From NCBI RefSeq assembly GCF_029227915.1, contig NC_079883.1, positions 27,900,001 to 27,964,000 on the forward strand: a DNA stretch of 64,000 nucleotides, in the 5' to 3' direction. Below, piece by piece: positions 1 to 14,012 of the stretch. The position numbers and the translations under genes were made by a program. Positions within the stretch are counted from its first letter, which is position 1; every line of letters begins with the position of its first letter. Below the pieces are notes generated by a model that searched no databases, was not told the origin of the DNA, and saw nothing but the letters and a program-made list of their open reading frames with translations. Source of the DNA: Hydractinia symbiolongicarpus. Lineage: Eukaryota; Cnidaria; Hydrozoa; Anthoathecata; Hydractiniidae.

Positions 1-1671
1 GCATTTTTTACTTTATTTTACGTGTTATTTTTTAATTACTTTTGTGTTATTTTTGTTAATACACATACCCAATTTGGAATCTTTATCAATGCTACGTTGT
101 AAGGTTCTATTTTTGTGAAAAAAAGGATAGTTTTGTTCAAAGGGTCTTCCTTATATATGTACGAATAAATATAAAAAAACTTTTAAATTTTTATTGCTTT
201 TTTTTGTTTGTCATTTATATTATATACAAAATATAATTTTTTTAGATAGAGAAAAAAAAATTACTCACCTTGTAACTTTGGGAAGAAAGACTTTATATTT
301 TAATCTAAGTATAAAACCTACACTTTAAGTGTATTAACATTTCATTCTCCCTTTGCTGTGTTTACTTTTTCCAACCACTTAATTGGTGTCATGTATAGTT
401 GTGAAAGAGGTCTATTGTTTAAAGTTGTGTTCAGTTTAACATAAAGTACACTTTCCTAAGATGTTAAAAATTTTTAGAATAAAAATATTTTTGGACATTA
501 TTTTGCTTCCAAGTCTTTAAGGAAATTTTTATTTTATAGGAAAATATAATTATTTTTTAACCTGTTGTTTACTACTTGTAAAGTTTTTATTATTTTTGCA
601 TGTAGCTTGCTTTTTAATTTTTCACTATTCAGCAAACAATAGTTGTCTATCATGCACATTATATTGATTAGTCTAAATGCCTCTTAAGTTTTTAAAAGCT
701 CAAGGCACTTTAAAGTGTTTTTAAGTAACTTCTCCCATCTGGTGTAATAAATAGTCTTAATGTTTTTGTTTTAATTAATTTTGATTTAATTAGATTTTGA
801 CTTATAATGTACTCAGGCTGGGTTTGGGGGTTGTAAGTCTTCCTTTGGCTTTTTTTAATAGAAATGCTTGTGTTTTTTAAAAAAGGCTTCTATCAATGTC
901 ATATGGAGTTTGTTATTGTTATTGCACCAAAATCAAGAACCAAAAAAATATGCTGATAAAAGTAAAAGCATAACAAATTTCCTCACAATTTTAGGTGATT
1001 AAGACTACCCTGTAGTACTGAACTTCCAATTAGCCTAAATACAATACTGTTCCAATAAATTTTTGTGATGATACCAGTTTTATTATTAAAGAACTAACCG
1101 CTTTTGTTAATTAGAATTAACTTATACAATTGACGTTTGAATGATGTTTTTTTTCAAGTCAAGTAGGTGACGTAATGTGTTTGTAGACTTTATGGTTAGT
1201 GTTGTTCATTTCAATGTGTTGTGTTTTTTTGACAGTTAAAAAGGTGATTTATGCTTTTCATTAGGAATGCATGATGTGTTAAAGCTTTGTTATTAAATGT
1301 CTCATTGTTTTTTTCCTGTAAACCTCCCTGTGTTATTATTATAAGGTAGCAAGGTGCATTATGAACAAAATGTACATATTCTGAGGAGAATAGAAGTTGC
1401 CGTTAATAAAACGCTTATGTAAACGAAATAATAAAACAAGTATGCCCAGCTTTTCATTTAGGTTTACGAGGTAAAATTTACGAGGTTTTGACATAAATCA
1501 CCACTTCTATGTCTTCTGACTAAAAATCTTCTGTTTTTATTAAGCATTAAAATTCAACAGACTGCTTTTCCCAAATAAGAACAACATTCGTAGTAATCAA
1601 GACCTGTAAAAGTGTTGTATGTTAACAAAGAGAATTAAAATTATGTTCCATTTTTAGACAGCAATAAGATA
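1..1671. other. AT-rich upstream region, no gene seen
   Basis: No long ORF or convincing exon was found here. The stretch is AT-rich with many homopolymer runs and several AATAAA strings, which are not informative at this base composition. The end nearest the TRIP11 start codon presumably holds its promoter and 5' UTR, but no specific element can be named. Confidence 0.5.
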
Positions 1672-4600
1672 ATGTCTTGGCTTAACATAAGCGGTAATTT
1701 ATCTTCTCTTGCAACCAATGTGACAAGCTTCACACGTGAAGTGCTTACAGAGGCAAAAAACGACTCCTATCAACATCTCAGTGATGATGATGACAACAAC
1801 TTACCTGGTAAATTATTGTGCTACCTATAAAAAAAAAAAAATTAAATATATGTTCCAAACTAATTATAAAGTTGCATTTTTGTAACACTACAGATTTTTT
1901 TAATCAGAGCTTTGTTCGAGATATATGTGGTAACATTTCTTTTTATTTTAGAAGACATTGAGCCACAACATGAGCCCAAAAACTTGAATGAAATGATAAA
2001 CAAACTGGCAGTATTGCAAGAGGAGCTAAATTTAGCAAATTCTGAATTAAGCTCTAAAAATGATGAAATTTATTTGTTACAGTCGGAAAGAAACAAAATA
2101 CAACAAGAGCATGAAAAGCATGTTTCAAATTTGCAACAGCATTTGCTAGGAAAGGAAAATGAAATCCAGGAAGTTGAAACAAGACTACGAGAAAAGGAGT
2201 CTCAGTATGAATTGGATATTCAAAATCTCTCCATGGAGAAGGAGCAGTTGGAATTGCAATTGTCTCAACGTGACAGCAGTGATGCTGATGATGGTTGGGG
2301 TAAAGACTGGGAGAGCGAGAATATAGACGAGGAGATAAATAAAACCAAGCAAGAGAATGAGTCCTTGTCCAATGAGGTGATGATGAAGGAAATCATATTA
2401 AATTCAATTGAAGCTAAAATGTGTGAAATTTCACAGACAAGTGTTGATGTGGCTGATTTTTCTTCATGGATTGATCATTTTACAAACAAATATGTGGACA
2501 AACCTGATTACGATATTGAAAATGTAAGAACAGAGAATGAGGAGTTAAAATCCAAAATTGCTGCGTATGAAAACATCATATCTGTCATAGAGAATAATAT
2601 GAGTCTACATAGTTCGACTGGGCAAGCTTACGATGCTAGTATGTTCCAGGACTGGCTCAATGACTTCGTCAACACAAGAAAAGATGGTAATCTTGAAGAA
2701 AATAAGTGTAGAGAACAAATGAAACAAATTGAGAAAGAAATACGTGAGTTTGATGAAGAGTATGAAAACTTCGAAATAGCTAATTTTCGTGACTGGCTTG
2801 AAAAAGTTCAAAGTCAAATTGACGACCTAGAGGTAGAACTTCTAAATGAACAAGAAACAAAGGAGAAAGAAGCTGAAAGGAGAGCTGTAGAACGTGAAAA
2901 ACTCAATGAACTTTTTAAGGAAAAACAAAATGAAATAGCTGCTCTTAAAGTTGAACTATATAATATAACCAATTCGGAATCGTCAACACAAATAACAGAA
3001 CAAACTGGTATAAATGGAGCCATGTATTTGGAGAAGCTAACAGGACTTCAAGAGCAACTGAATGAGACAAATACACGGTGTGAAGCATTACAAGATGAAA
3101 TTCGAAGTTTAAAAGGACAAAATAGCAATCTGCATGATCAGCTGGAAAATTCAAACGAAGAAATAGAAACTTGTGAAGTAGCGAAGTATAACTACGAAAC
3201 AAAATGTCATGAGTTGCAATTAAAGTGCAGCAATTTAGAAAAAGAATTGTCCTGTGTTCAAGAAGAAAAGGCTACATTTGAGAAAAATCTTAATAAGGGG
3301 TCTAATGAATCAACAAGTCAACAAAACGAAACTAAAATTATACCGAATCCGGAATTACTTGGGACGATAGAAAATCTCAAAGACGATAATAGCAAGGTTA
3401 ACAACCAATCAGATCATAATGTTGCTTTAGAAAACCTTTGTGCAGACTTAAAGGCAATTGAGAGTATATTAGAAGCAGTTGTGGGTAACAAGGAAGTTGA
3501 CTTAGAACGGACATGGAGTTGCAAAAGTGAAAACAGTGTTGTACTACTCAAACTGGTGCAAGGTATTATTTTTTAAACTAAAACTGCTGCTATACCTCTA
3601 TCCCTCTCCATATTTTCTGATAGCATTTCCCAATTATCGATGAATGCAGTTTGTGAATGCAATTCTATTTTCAATTCTCAAAAACTTTTAATTTCTATGA
3701 GTGTATTATCCCCTTGATTTTGCAATCTTTCACAGCCAATGAAATTATTGAATACATATTATGTTCTTCAATAAAGTTATTGACCATTTTATTTCCTTAG
3801 TCTATTTAATTTGATTTTAAAATTTTTTTAGCTGTAGCCGGAAAGGTTATGGAACTGAAAGAGAAATGTGAAGAAATGTGCAATGAAGTGGAGCATTATG
3901 AGGAGAAATGTACATTGTTAACTAATGATTGTAAGGAATGTGAAGAAAAATGTGCAAGTCTGAAAAATGATATCAAGACCTATAAGATGGAGTTGGCAGA
4001 ATTAACCAATCAAATTAACGAATACAAGGAAAACTATTCAACCCTAATTAATCAAAATGATGAAAGCAAGGAGAAGTGCTCAATATTGACCAATAAAGTT
4101 AAGGAATATGAGAAGAAATGTACAATCTTAAGTACAGAAATTGATGAACTTAAAGAAAAATGTGTTGTTTTACAGGAGAAAGTAAAACATGACGCAGAAA
4201 ATGATAGTGAAAAGTGGAATGCAATGACTAAAGAAATTGAAAATTGCAAGGAAAAATTCAATCTAAAGGTGTGTATAAATTTTAAGAGCGACATATTGCC
4301 ATGTAAAATTTTATTTTGGTCATGTAAACAAAACAGTTTTTATGTGTCCTTAATCAGGAATCATTAAGAATTCTTTTTATGATAAGAAACTTATAACTGT
4401 ATACATATAGGTATTAGATATATGTTATTAAAGCTTAGTCTTTTGAAGTGTTCGCGTGTCCTGCAACCAATACTGTTGTTTTAATAAAAACATTCAATGG
4501 TCAATCAGAAAATAAGCTGAAGAATTTCTAGTATTGATCAAAATAATTGCAACATCTGCGAATATTTTAAAGTTTTTTAATCTATAGTGATGAAGGCTAA

Positions 4601-7600
4601 ATGATAGAATATATAATAAAGGAAGTTTCATGACACCGTTGATTTAATTGAGTAATATAAAAAATGTTACAAAATACAATATTTCATGTATAAAGTCGTT
4701 TAATTTATTTAAAGTTCACAACTTCTGATCATTGCTTTTTTCGTTATTTAAGGAAGAAGAGCTTGCATCCACCGCAACAATATCTATAACAATCAACAAT
4801 CTACTTCTTTACATTTCATCAGAACTTGACGAATTACAAGAAGATTTCAACAACGACGCTTTTCGTCTTTTAAAGAACGGAGAGCTTCAATCAACTGACA
4901 TATCAAGTTATGTACCTTACATGGAAGTTCTGAAAGATTCTGTGCAGAAAATACAAGACGAGAATAGGTTGTTGCAGGAAAAGTTGCTGCAGGTTAATCA
5001 AAATAATGAAATGCAACATTGGTGTTCGCCTGAGCAACAAGAATATGAAAAACCTCCGCCAAATATTGTTTACGAAGAAATTCAAACTGCTCAGAATGTT
5101 AAAGGGTTAAATGCAGAAGCTCCGTCAAAAGAAGACATGTTTTCTGTACAGACATCAGAATTGCAGCAACAACTGCAAGATCTGCAAATATTGCACGATA
5201 TGTCGAATTCAACTCACGAATCTGAAGTTCATGAACTAAAATTAGAAATTTCAAATTTAGAAGGAGCGATACAGGAGCTCAAGATGAAGGCCTCATCTAC
5301 AGGTGGCAACATGAAGTTTGGTGCGTTAAAAAGAAAAATGCAGGAGCTTGAGGCTACAAATGAATTTTTAACAAAAGAAAATGAACAATTAAAACAAGGA
5401 CCTCAAAAGACTGAGAATGTGGTTTCAAATAATCAGCAGCAATATGATATTCTGTCTGCTCAGTTAGCTGAAAAAACCTCGGAATGCCAATATTATTATG
5501 AACAATATGAACAAATGAAAGCAAAATTATTAGACGTTCAGAATGATATGAGTTCCCTCCAGCAAGAATGTGAGCAAGTTAAACATATCCTGCAGGAAAA
5601 ACAATCATATGATGGATCATATAATCAACCGCAAACGTTTGGGTATCATGAAAATACGTCATCACAACATCAGGACCAATTACACAATTTGTCGTTGTTG
5701 TTAACAGAAAGGTCAGAGGAGTGTGAACACTTGCAGCAGCAAATTGAATACATGAATTCCAAGTTAATTGAGTATCAGAACGATGCTTCTGATTTGGAGT
5801 TAGTACGTGAAGAATGCAAGCAACTGAAAACCATGTTGGCTGGTAAAGAACATCAAAGTCGTGTTGATGATACAATCAATCTGTTGCAGACGGAAGGTAA
5901 ACAGTTGAAGCAACTCCTTAGTGAAAGAAATACTGAATATGAAAACTTACAAAAGGTGTTGCTTGAGAAAGAAAATGATTTATCAGATATGGTGTTACTT
6001 CAAGAGGAGTGTAAACAGTTGAAACAAATGTTGATGCAAGGAAATAGTTCACAACCAAAAAGTGGTCTGGAGGAAAGTTTTCAACAGTTGCAAACAACAC
6101 TCGAAGAACGAGATGAAGAATTACGGCAAAAGAATGCAAAGCTTATAGAAATGGAAAATTCCAATTCGGATATGGATCTTTTGCGAGAAGAATGCAAACA
6201 GTTGAAAGTAATGCTGCTAAACAAAGGATCTGGTTCTGTTATCACTGCACCTCACAACACCACTAACAATGAGGATCTGCAAACCTCACTAAATTCGAGT
6301 ACAGATGAATTTCAAAACAGTTTCATGGTTCAAGTGCAACAACTGGAAGAATTTTTAAAAGAAAAAGAGGAAGAACTGGCCCAGAAAGAGCAAGAGCTCC
6401 AACAAAAGAATCAGATTATCTTAGAAATGCAGCATTCAACATCTGATATGGACCTGCTGCATAACGAATGTCGAGCATTAAAAGATATCATTATGGAAAA
6501 GGAGAAAACATTTTCTGAACTGCAAGATGACTTAGATTCTGCAAACAATATGATCCAAGTGAAAAACGAAGAATTGAAAAATAGAGTTCGTCTATGTTTG
6601 GATTTCGAAGAAAAACTACAAGAAGCAAACAATACTTTGACGCTCAAAGAAGAGGAATATGAAATGCTGAAAGAAGAGCTCAACGAAAATATGGCGCAAG
6701 ATGAAAATATCCACATATTACAAACGGAATACCGTAATGTAGAGGAACAGTTGAAAGCAAAACAGGCTGAGTTAAAAGAGACGCAGGAAAAACTGTTTGC
6801 TGCTGAAACGTACTGTGAGAGATTAAAAGTCTACGAAGAACAGTACGATGGACTGAAAGAGACTTTAAAAGAGAAAGATGAACAACTAAGTAACCTCCGG
6901 TTGCAGTCCTCAGAAATATCGATTTTGGAAAGTGAAACAGTTGGTTTGCTACACCAGGAACTGAATGGCTTAAAAACACTTGTATATGAACGTGAAAACC
7001 AAATCAATGAACTCACCCAAACGCTAGAGAAAAAGACATTTGAGTTGCAGAATATATACAATGAATCTAAGGAAACTATAACAGAACTACACACGAAACT
7101 CAGTGAAAATTACAAACATATTGAGGTTTTAAATGAAGAAAAAGAATCTTTGGAAGAGCTTAGTAATGAGCGCCATTGTCGACTCGAGGAAGCTCTTTCT
7201 AAGGAAAGGGAATTAATGCAGGAGTTAGGTAGTATGAAAGTTGAATTGGATGGTTATTGTGAAAAGGCAGTCGAGTATGAATCATTTGTTCATTCTGATC
7301 AGACTGTATTGATTCATGAGAAAGAGGATAAGATAAAACATCTGCATGAATTACTAGAACAAGAGAAAACAAAGAATGGTGAACTCGAACAAACTCAAAT
7401 TGAAAACCTAGTTTTGATAAACGACAAAGAAAGTGCAATTGAAGCTCTAAAAGCTGAACTTCAGTTGGAGCAAAATAAAAACAATGAGCATGAGTCAGCA
7501 AAAAATGCATTGCTGACTGATTTCAAAGATAAAGAAGCAATGATAGAAAGTCTTGAACATCGTCTGAAGAAAGCTCATGAAAAACAGGAAGAAATTTTAG

Positions 7601-9614
7601 ATTCTCTTCAATCCAAGAATCGTGCAGACACTCATTGTGAAAAATGCAAGCTGCTCCAAAATGACAAAACAGAAATAGTTTCTATTATTCAAGAGATTGA
7701 CGAATCTTTACAATCAGATCATGAACTTTCCAATGACATTGTAGATAATCTAAGAATGTTTAAGTCATCGATCAAAATTCTAAAAATGCGAGTAGATACA
7801 GCTGAAGAGAAATGCATGCACTTGGAAAAGGAAGAAGAAAAATTGAAAACAAACCTCGAACAACAGTTAATTCAGGAGGCTGATGTAGAAAAAGTGGCAG
7901 AAGAATGTGAATTCAAAATACAAGATTTGCAAAGTCAGTTACTCGAACTGAGAGAAATGGAGACCTTGTATCAAAGTATGTCCATGGAAAATCAAACCTT
8001 GCAAGATGAGATCGTAAAAGTGCGTGAAGATGGTGCTATGAAGTGTAAGACAGCTGAAACAGAGGTAGCAGATTTAAAACAAAGATGTCAAGAAATGTCA
8101 TCTGAACGAAATACGTTACTAGACCATATCAGCAGTTTAAAAGAGGAGTTGCAGAAAGCATCAAATGAATCTCAGCTTGCGCAAACAGAAATTGAGAACA
8201 TACAGAACCATTTACTTCACTTGCAGGAAGAAAATCAAAGGAGAGTTAAAGAAGCCGAAAGTACTGCTAGTTCTGTTGTCGTAGCAGAATGTGATAGATT
8301 GAGAGAAGAATTGGAAAAAAATTCACATTCCTATTTAGAGAAAAACAAGGAATGTGACCAACTGAAACTCGACATATTTCATTTGGAAGAGAGTCTCCAC
8401 GAACTTCGTTTGGCTCACGAGAAATTAAAAGATGTAGATATTTCCAGCGTAGACTTGTTGAGGCAAGAAAGTGTGGATAAGCAAGCACAAATCAACTTGT
8501 TGGAATCTTCTCTGGAAGACTTGCAAGCCAAACTTGAAAGTGGAAGAACAGAGAAGCAATTTCTTGAGCAGCTAGTGCAAGTTAAAGGTAACCTTGAAGT
8601 TGAAAAAGAGGAGTTGTCGTTCCAAAAAAACCAATTAGCAAATCGTGTGCAGGAACTAGAGGTGATGCTGAAACATAAGGATATTAGTTATCGGGAAATC
8701 GAGGCGAAAGCTGGTAGAGAACTTGATAGGTTGAGAAATCATTTAATGATGGTAAGGACTTGATTTGATTTAATTTTTTAAAATTTTTGTTACATTATAA
8801 AAAAATAGATTTGAATGATTATAATGTTATATATATATAGTATTATATGATAATATTTTCACGTTCAATTCATTAACAAGACAGCGTTCAAAATTACTTT
8901 CCCCTGTATTTCGTACGCAAGTAAAAACTCGCGTATTCTACCGTCCAGTCATTTCTGCGTAAAGTTGCTAATATCTACTTGTAAACGACAAACTTTTGTT
9001 TTTTGTTTCTTTATTAGACCGAGGAAAACCACACCAGAGACATTTTGGAAGCCCAGCAACGCGAAGATGCTTTGCAGAAAGAATTAGATGATCTGAAGCA
9101 AAATTTAAGTAAAAAAGCAATCATATTGCAGGATTCAAGGTATGTTCGATATGTGTACGTATTGGAAGCATGTTTTTCGCTTTTAAACATTTGCCAAATG
9201 TTCAAACAACTTAACTAACGCAAAACTTCGAAAATAGCCTTCTGTTGTACAGATAAAAAATACCGCCCGCCCCCTTGTCTGTGCCTTATGATCTTAAATC
9301 CTTTTTTTATATTTAGCCCATGTAAAGAATTGTCTGTAATGATAGCAGTCCTGTCAGTCAAAGAAAAGTAATAATAACTTCTTTTTTTTTTAGTAAACAG
9401 TTTCAAGAGCATGTGGTGGATTTGGAAGAACAACTGAACGTGATTACTGCACAGAGGGATAACCAAGAACTTGATCTGTCGAAATGTAAAGAAAGGATGA
9501 ATTCTGATGCTCTGGCTATTTATAATCTTCAAAGTGCTTTAGAACAATTAGAGAAAGGTATGCCGACATTGTGATTCGTCCGTTCTGTTTTGTTCGTTCG
9601 TTCGTTCGTCCGTC

Positions 9615-9645
<31 letters not shown>

Positions 9646-12600
9646 TTGTTTATTTGTGTTTGCCCTGTATTTAGATAAAACCGAGCAATATGAATATTTA
9701 ACATCAGTGTCACAGAGAAAACAACTAGAGTTCGAAGAAAGAATTCATCAATTAACAGAAGAAAGACAACAGGCGCAAGTATGTGTAAACTTTTATTTGT
9801 TACGTCACGAGGTAGAACGTGGAAGCAATTTTAGAAAATAATTTTAAATATTGTTGTGGTTTTTGTTATCGTATAAGCTTTGAGGTGAAACAGAGTGGCC
9901 ATCCATTTTCGTTGGGCTTACACTATATTACGCAGTAAAAAACTTCTCCATTCATTTACAAATTTATAACCCTTCTCAATTCTTAATAATTCTTTTAAAA
10001 AAATACAAACATTTAGAATTTATCTTTCCTCCTCCCACTATGTTACTCCACATTTATATAACAACTACCAACAGCAATGTTGGGTATTGGTTCAAATATT
10101 ACGTGTTGGCTTAAGTCAGTTTTTAGGATTTTTAAGTCGTCGCTTTTAACCTTAGACGAGTCGTCAGCCGGGGAAAAATCCACGAAAATTTGCTCGTCGC
10201 TATTCGCAGCTAGCATCTTTGGCTCAGGGACGGAACGATATGTATTATAATAAACTAGTCGTTAACCGGTGAAAAAATTCACGGGGTCGCCCGTCTATAT
10301 ATTACACGCTATTTCGTGTGCCTGTTGCGGACAGACAGCCATATTATGAGTAATTAAAGAGATATAGCTATTTTAAGCTATTTTAATGTCAGGAAGTTGC
10401 GTAATTTACGCGAATTCTCATCTCATTCGCCAAATTAACTCTGACAAAAAGGTTTTTTGCTTGATTTTGCTTGAAATGTCAAGTGCTTAGTAATTCTAAG
10501 TTAAAATTCATCATCTTAATATTCCAAAGCACATGCCAATTCATCTTAATCCGTTCTCATTAAAAATTCTGTTGTTTTTTTAGTTACGGTCAAGCCGTAT
10601 TCGCAAAAATAAATTTGCAATGAATTCGAATAGTCAACTTTAGCTAGCTATGCAGATAATTTAACTTTTTAGCCAGTTGGCCAAGATATCCCAAACTGCA
10701 CCTGCAATCCATATGTTGGCAAGGCATAAAACCGGTTAATACTAAAATCAATAAAAACCTTAGCTAACAGAACAGCATAAGATTTTATTTAAGTAGCTAG
10801 GCTTTTGATGTCTGTTTGTAGTTAAAACCTTAAAATTTATTTATTTTAGATTTATATATGGTTAGAAAACGTGATGATAAACTTTCTTAAGATGTAAAAG
10901 CATATATAAAAAAAAACAAATATTACAAAAATAAAGGGGACCTTCAAGACTGAATACAATAGCTTCCAAAATGCTTCACCCTGATCGTATCGTGTTCCTT
11001 CGTAAGCAAGTAGAGAGCCGCAAAACACTTGCTTATTGGCTATTTATAAATATCCGGCTTAGTGATTGGTATACTTCACAGGGGGGCGATCATAACAAAA
11101 TATTAAATATATGGCATTTTTTTTTTCGCGCAAATAAAAATGTTGTGTGCACGCAGACCAAATTGATGTTTTATAAACGACTTTATTTGCGTGCTTGTTT
11201 GTAAAGGTTTTCTAAGTTATATTTGTTTTACTTTCGATAGGCTACAATGGCTGAGGCGTCGTTGGCTGTACAAGGTATCAGTAAAATAAATTTGGAGTTG
11301 CAACAGAAAGAGAATGAGTTAAAAGTGAGCAAAGAAAGAAGTAAGAATATGTGTTGTATGTTTCTCACGGAGTGCTCATGTGTCGGTACAAGTCAGTGAG
11401 TTTTTTAGAAAGTTAGGTGTCCGGATGAATACATTTCCATAGCAAGAAGACTAAATTTTTGCGACAGGGAGATCTTTACCGCCGTATTTTATGATAAGTA
11501 AAAATTACTATGCATGTATTATTATTTAGTGAACGAGTTACTTGCAGCGTTGAAAGAACGAGACCTGCAATGCAACAAAATGATTGAAGCATCAGACAAT
11601 AAAATGGATAAGTATGTTAAAATAACTTTTACTGCTTACCAAAAAGGTTCAATGTGAGCTTATACTGTCCTCATCAAACAGGCTTTTACGTTACTTTAGG
11701 TTATAAGTACAAATGTAATGAGATGAAAAAGTTTTTATGTGCAGCTGTAAACAACTCTTTTCAGGTCATTAATTCGGAATCTACTACTAAAGTATTTCCA
11801 AGCACCGGAAGACAAACGAAGCGATATCGTGCAAGTGATTGGTGGATTATTGGGCTTATCTCATGACGAGATACAAAGGGTATGTCTGTTGGAACGAGAC
11901 TTTAGACCGTGTATACTTTAATTTAAACGTTGCCTAATTTAAACAATGGTATTTTTCTCGCTTTATCGAACTTTATACTTTATACTTTCTGTTCCTCAGT
12001 CTGATACATTAATTGCTTACGTGTCTACGTGCCTCATATTTTGATTGTATGTTGTATGGATGAGTAGTGGATGCTTTCCGCCCTTTTACGAAAAGTATCC
12101 TATAATATATTTACAAATTATTTAAACGGCACTAACCGCGTTATGTAGAAACAAGTCTTTTATATAGTAAAAGTTTGTAAGTATCAATTTTTATTTCTGT
12201 GCAATCGCGTAAAGTATCAATACACTAAGACACATTAAGTATTAAAACACGTAACTTATAACCTCGTAGTTGGTTGTCTCTTCCACTGTTGAATGTGCAC
12301 CTTATATGCGTTTCACATTTACAAAGATAGTAAACAGTATCCCGTTTTGCTTAACTCTAGATTGGCACTGGTGCTGTACCAAGTAAAGTTGGTGGGTGGA
12401 TATCTAACGTGTGGAGTTATGCAACACCAAAGAAGCCACCCGCAACACCCAAGACACCCGTTTCAAAATACGATAGCAATAAGGTATATATCTAACAGCA
12501 TATATGATAGCAATACAAGCTATAGATCTAGCAACACTTACGATAGCAATATATACCCAGATATAAGATATACCCAGCAGAAATTACACTAGTATGTCTT

Positions 12601-13471
12601 TTTACTGTTTTTATTTTCTATTTTTTTTGTTTCTGTTAGTCATTCTCGGAACTGTTTGTTAAATTTCTTGAACATGAATCAGAATCGAATGGAGCGACTG
12701 TCGATACAGCTTCTTTGACGTACAATAATGATGCGGTGACGCCGACGGTTCAAATGTTCTCACCTGCTACGCCGGATATATTGACGTTTCATAGCAATAA
12801 AAACGACATCAGGTGAACTTTTACTCCGTTCTTCAAATACACGATGAGCTGTAATTGTTTTCAGCGTGCGAAAAAATGATGGCAGTTACAAGCTCAGTTT
12901 TTAGGATAGTTCAGAATATTAAAAAAAAAATCTATAGCGGGATAAGTAAAAATCTTAGGTTAACTAATGAAATCTGGTTAAAATAATTCAGCTGGAAGGT
13001 CTCCGCATGAAGGTAACTTTTGCGAAGAATTTTTTGCGGGAAAAAGTTTTCCCAGATTTTTCATTTCGCGGTTGACATGGGAAAATTGCCGAGTTTTCCA
13101 GGATTTAATTTCGCGATTCACTAATTTTTCAACGTTTCGTGGAAGTTAAAATATAAAGAAGAAAATAGAATAATTTTTGTTCATTTTTATATTGTTCTAA
13201 CAATACCTAAAATCATAAAATTAATTTCGCGATTTTGCCTGAATCGTAAACTTGACGGAATTCAAATTTGTGAATTGAAGTCAAAATCGCAAAATAAATC
13301 TGCAAAAATTTCTTCCGAAAAAAAGTTGAGCAACTGAAAGTTCTTGCAAAAAGAGTTTATTTTTTATTTTATTTTTTTAGTTCTGGTCAACGGATACCTG
13401 CGCCCGGACAAGAAATCCCTCGTGTTCACACTCATCATGCACAATCAACTTTAAAAACTCTCCTATCCTAG
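1672..13471 (+). CDS. TRIP11: GMAP-210 / TRIP11 Golgi coiled-coil tether, 13 exons, 2418 aa
   Basis: Exons: 1672-1807, 1952-3562, 3832-4268, 4753-8751, 9018-9139, 9394-9557, 9675-9778, 11241-11340, 11530-11611, 11765-11879, 12361-12483, 12640-12812, 13381-13471. All junctions are GT-AG and every phase closes. The start MSWLNISGNLSSLATNVTSF resembles the ALPS curvature sensor of GMAP-210. Residues ~46-2200 are predicted coiled coil. Exon 10 encodes a GRAB-like domain (LIRNLLLKYFQAP, then DIVQVIGGLLGLS), which in the family binds Arf1 on the Golgi. Exon 12 opens with SFSELFVKFLE, a block I recognise from the vertebrate C-terminus. Family role: cis-Golgi tether capturing small curved vesicles, also tied to IFT20 traffic. 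It is longer than the ~1980-residue human protein; the excess is in the coiled coil, including F-W motif repeats near residues 215-330, Cys-rich heptads in exon 3 and EECKQLK repeats near residues 1000-1300. Identity is strong; exact exon edges are inferred. Confidence 0.93.
9586..9651. repeat. GTTC/GTCC/GTCT tetranucleotide microsatellite
   Basis: This short compound array (GTTC, then GTCC, then GTCT units) lies in the TRIP11 intron between exons 6 and 7, beginning about 30 bases after the splice donor. A spurious ORF crosses it. The GTCT units match the motif that is expanded in the Helitron-like copy near 41.5 kb, but no Helitron-like ends are visible here. Confidence 0.85.
10255..10362 (-). 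mobile_element. Helitron-like non-autonomous element (copy 1)
   Basis: Read on the minus strand, the element begins TCTCTTTAATTA, contains a short GTCTGTCTG run, and ends in an imperfect hairpin followed by the sequence AACGACTAG. The start TC, a 3' hairpin and a CTAG end are hallmarks of Helitrons. The flanks on the plus strand are A and T, which fits insertion between A and T without target duplication. It has no coding capacity and lies in TRIP11 intron 7. Related copies lie near 36.0, 41.4, 42.0 and 58.1 kb. Confidence 0.6.
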
Positions 13472-13638
13472 TCAAAATTAACTTAGATGAACTATTTTTA
13501 ATGACTTGTGAGATAAGCCACAACATCAGTTATCTCGAACACTCTCTACATCCGCACATCCTGTAAAAGAGTTTTTTAAATTCTCCTGTGATATAAATTT
13601 TCTGATTTTCTCATATGTGGAATGGTCAATCTTTCGTG

Positions 13639-13644
13639 AATAAA
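13639..13644 (+). promoter_or_regulatory. Candidate poly(A) signal of TRIP11
   Basis: AATAAA lies 168 bases after the TRIP11 stop codon. It is the first such hexamer downstream and is a plausible cleavage signal, although AATAAA is frequent in DNA this AT-rich. Confidence 0.45.
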
Positions 13645-14012
13645 TGTAGTGAATCTTTTAAGGTGTTTGAAAAAAACTACGAACCATGTAAGTAAATATA
13701 TTTTTCAGTAATATTTAGTATATATTATCAATTTTTACATATATTTGGCGGATTTGATGTATTTTATAACTTATATTATTTGGGTTCACAAATTGCAATA
13801 ACTAAACTTTTCTTTTCTTTTCATGATACTGTCAGGCACATGTCAAAGTGTGGGAGACAAATACGTCATTTTAATTTTTATTGCTGTGCACATAAAGCAT
13901 AGCCACTACATAATAAGTGTATGTTAAGTTCATCTGACAAAAAACTTTATTTCATGAAAAAAATATAGGATTGTGAAAGAAATACAAATTTTTAAAATCA
14001 GTATTTTAATAA

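Noticed and set aside
4052-8488. Numerous minus-strand ORFs opposite TRIP11
   Set aside because: They mirror the biased codon content of the coiled-coil gene, change frame often and show no domain.
9590-9841. 83-codon ORF starting in the GTCT microsatellite
   Set aside because: Only its second half (9675-9778) is real, as TRIP11 exon 7; the start is microsatellite.
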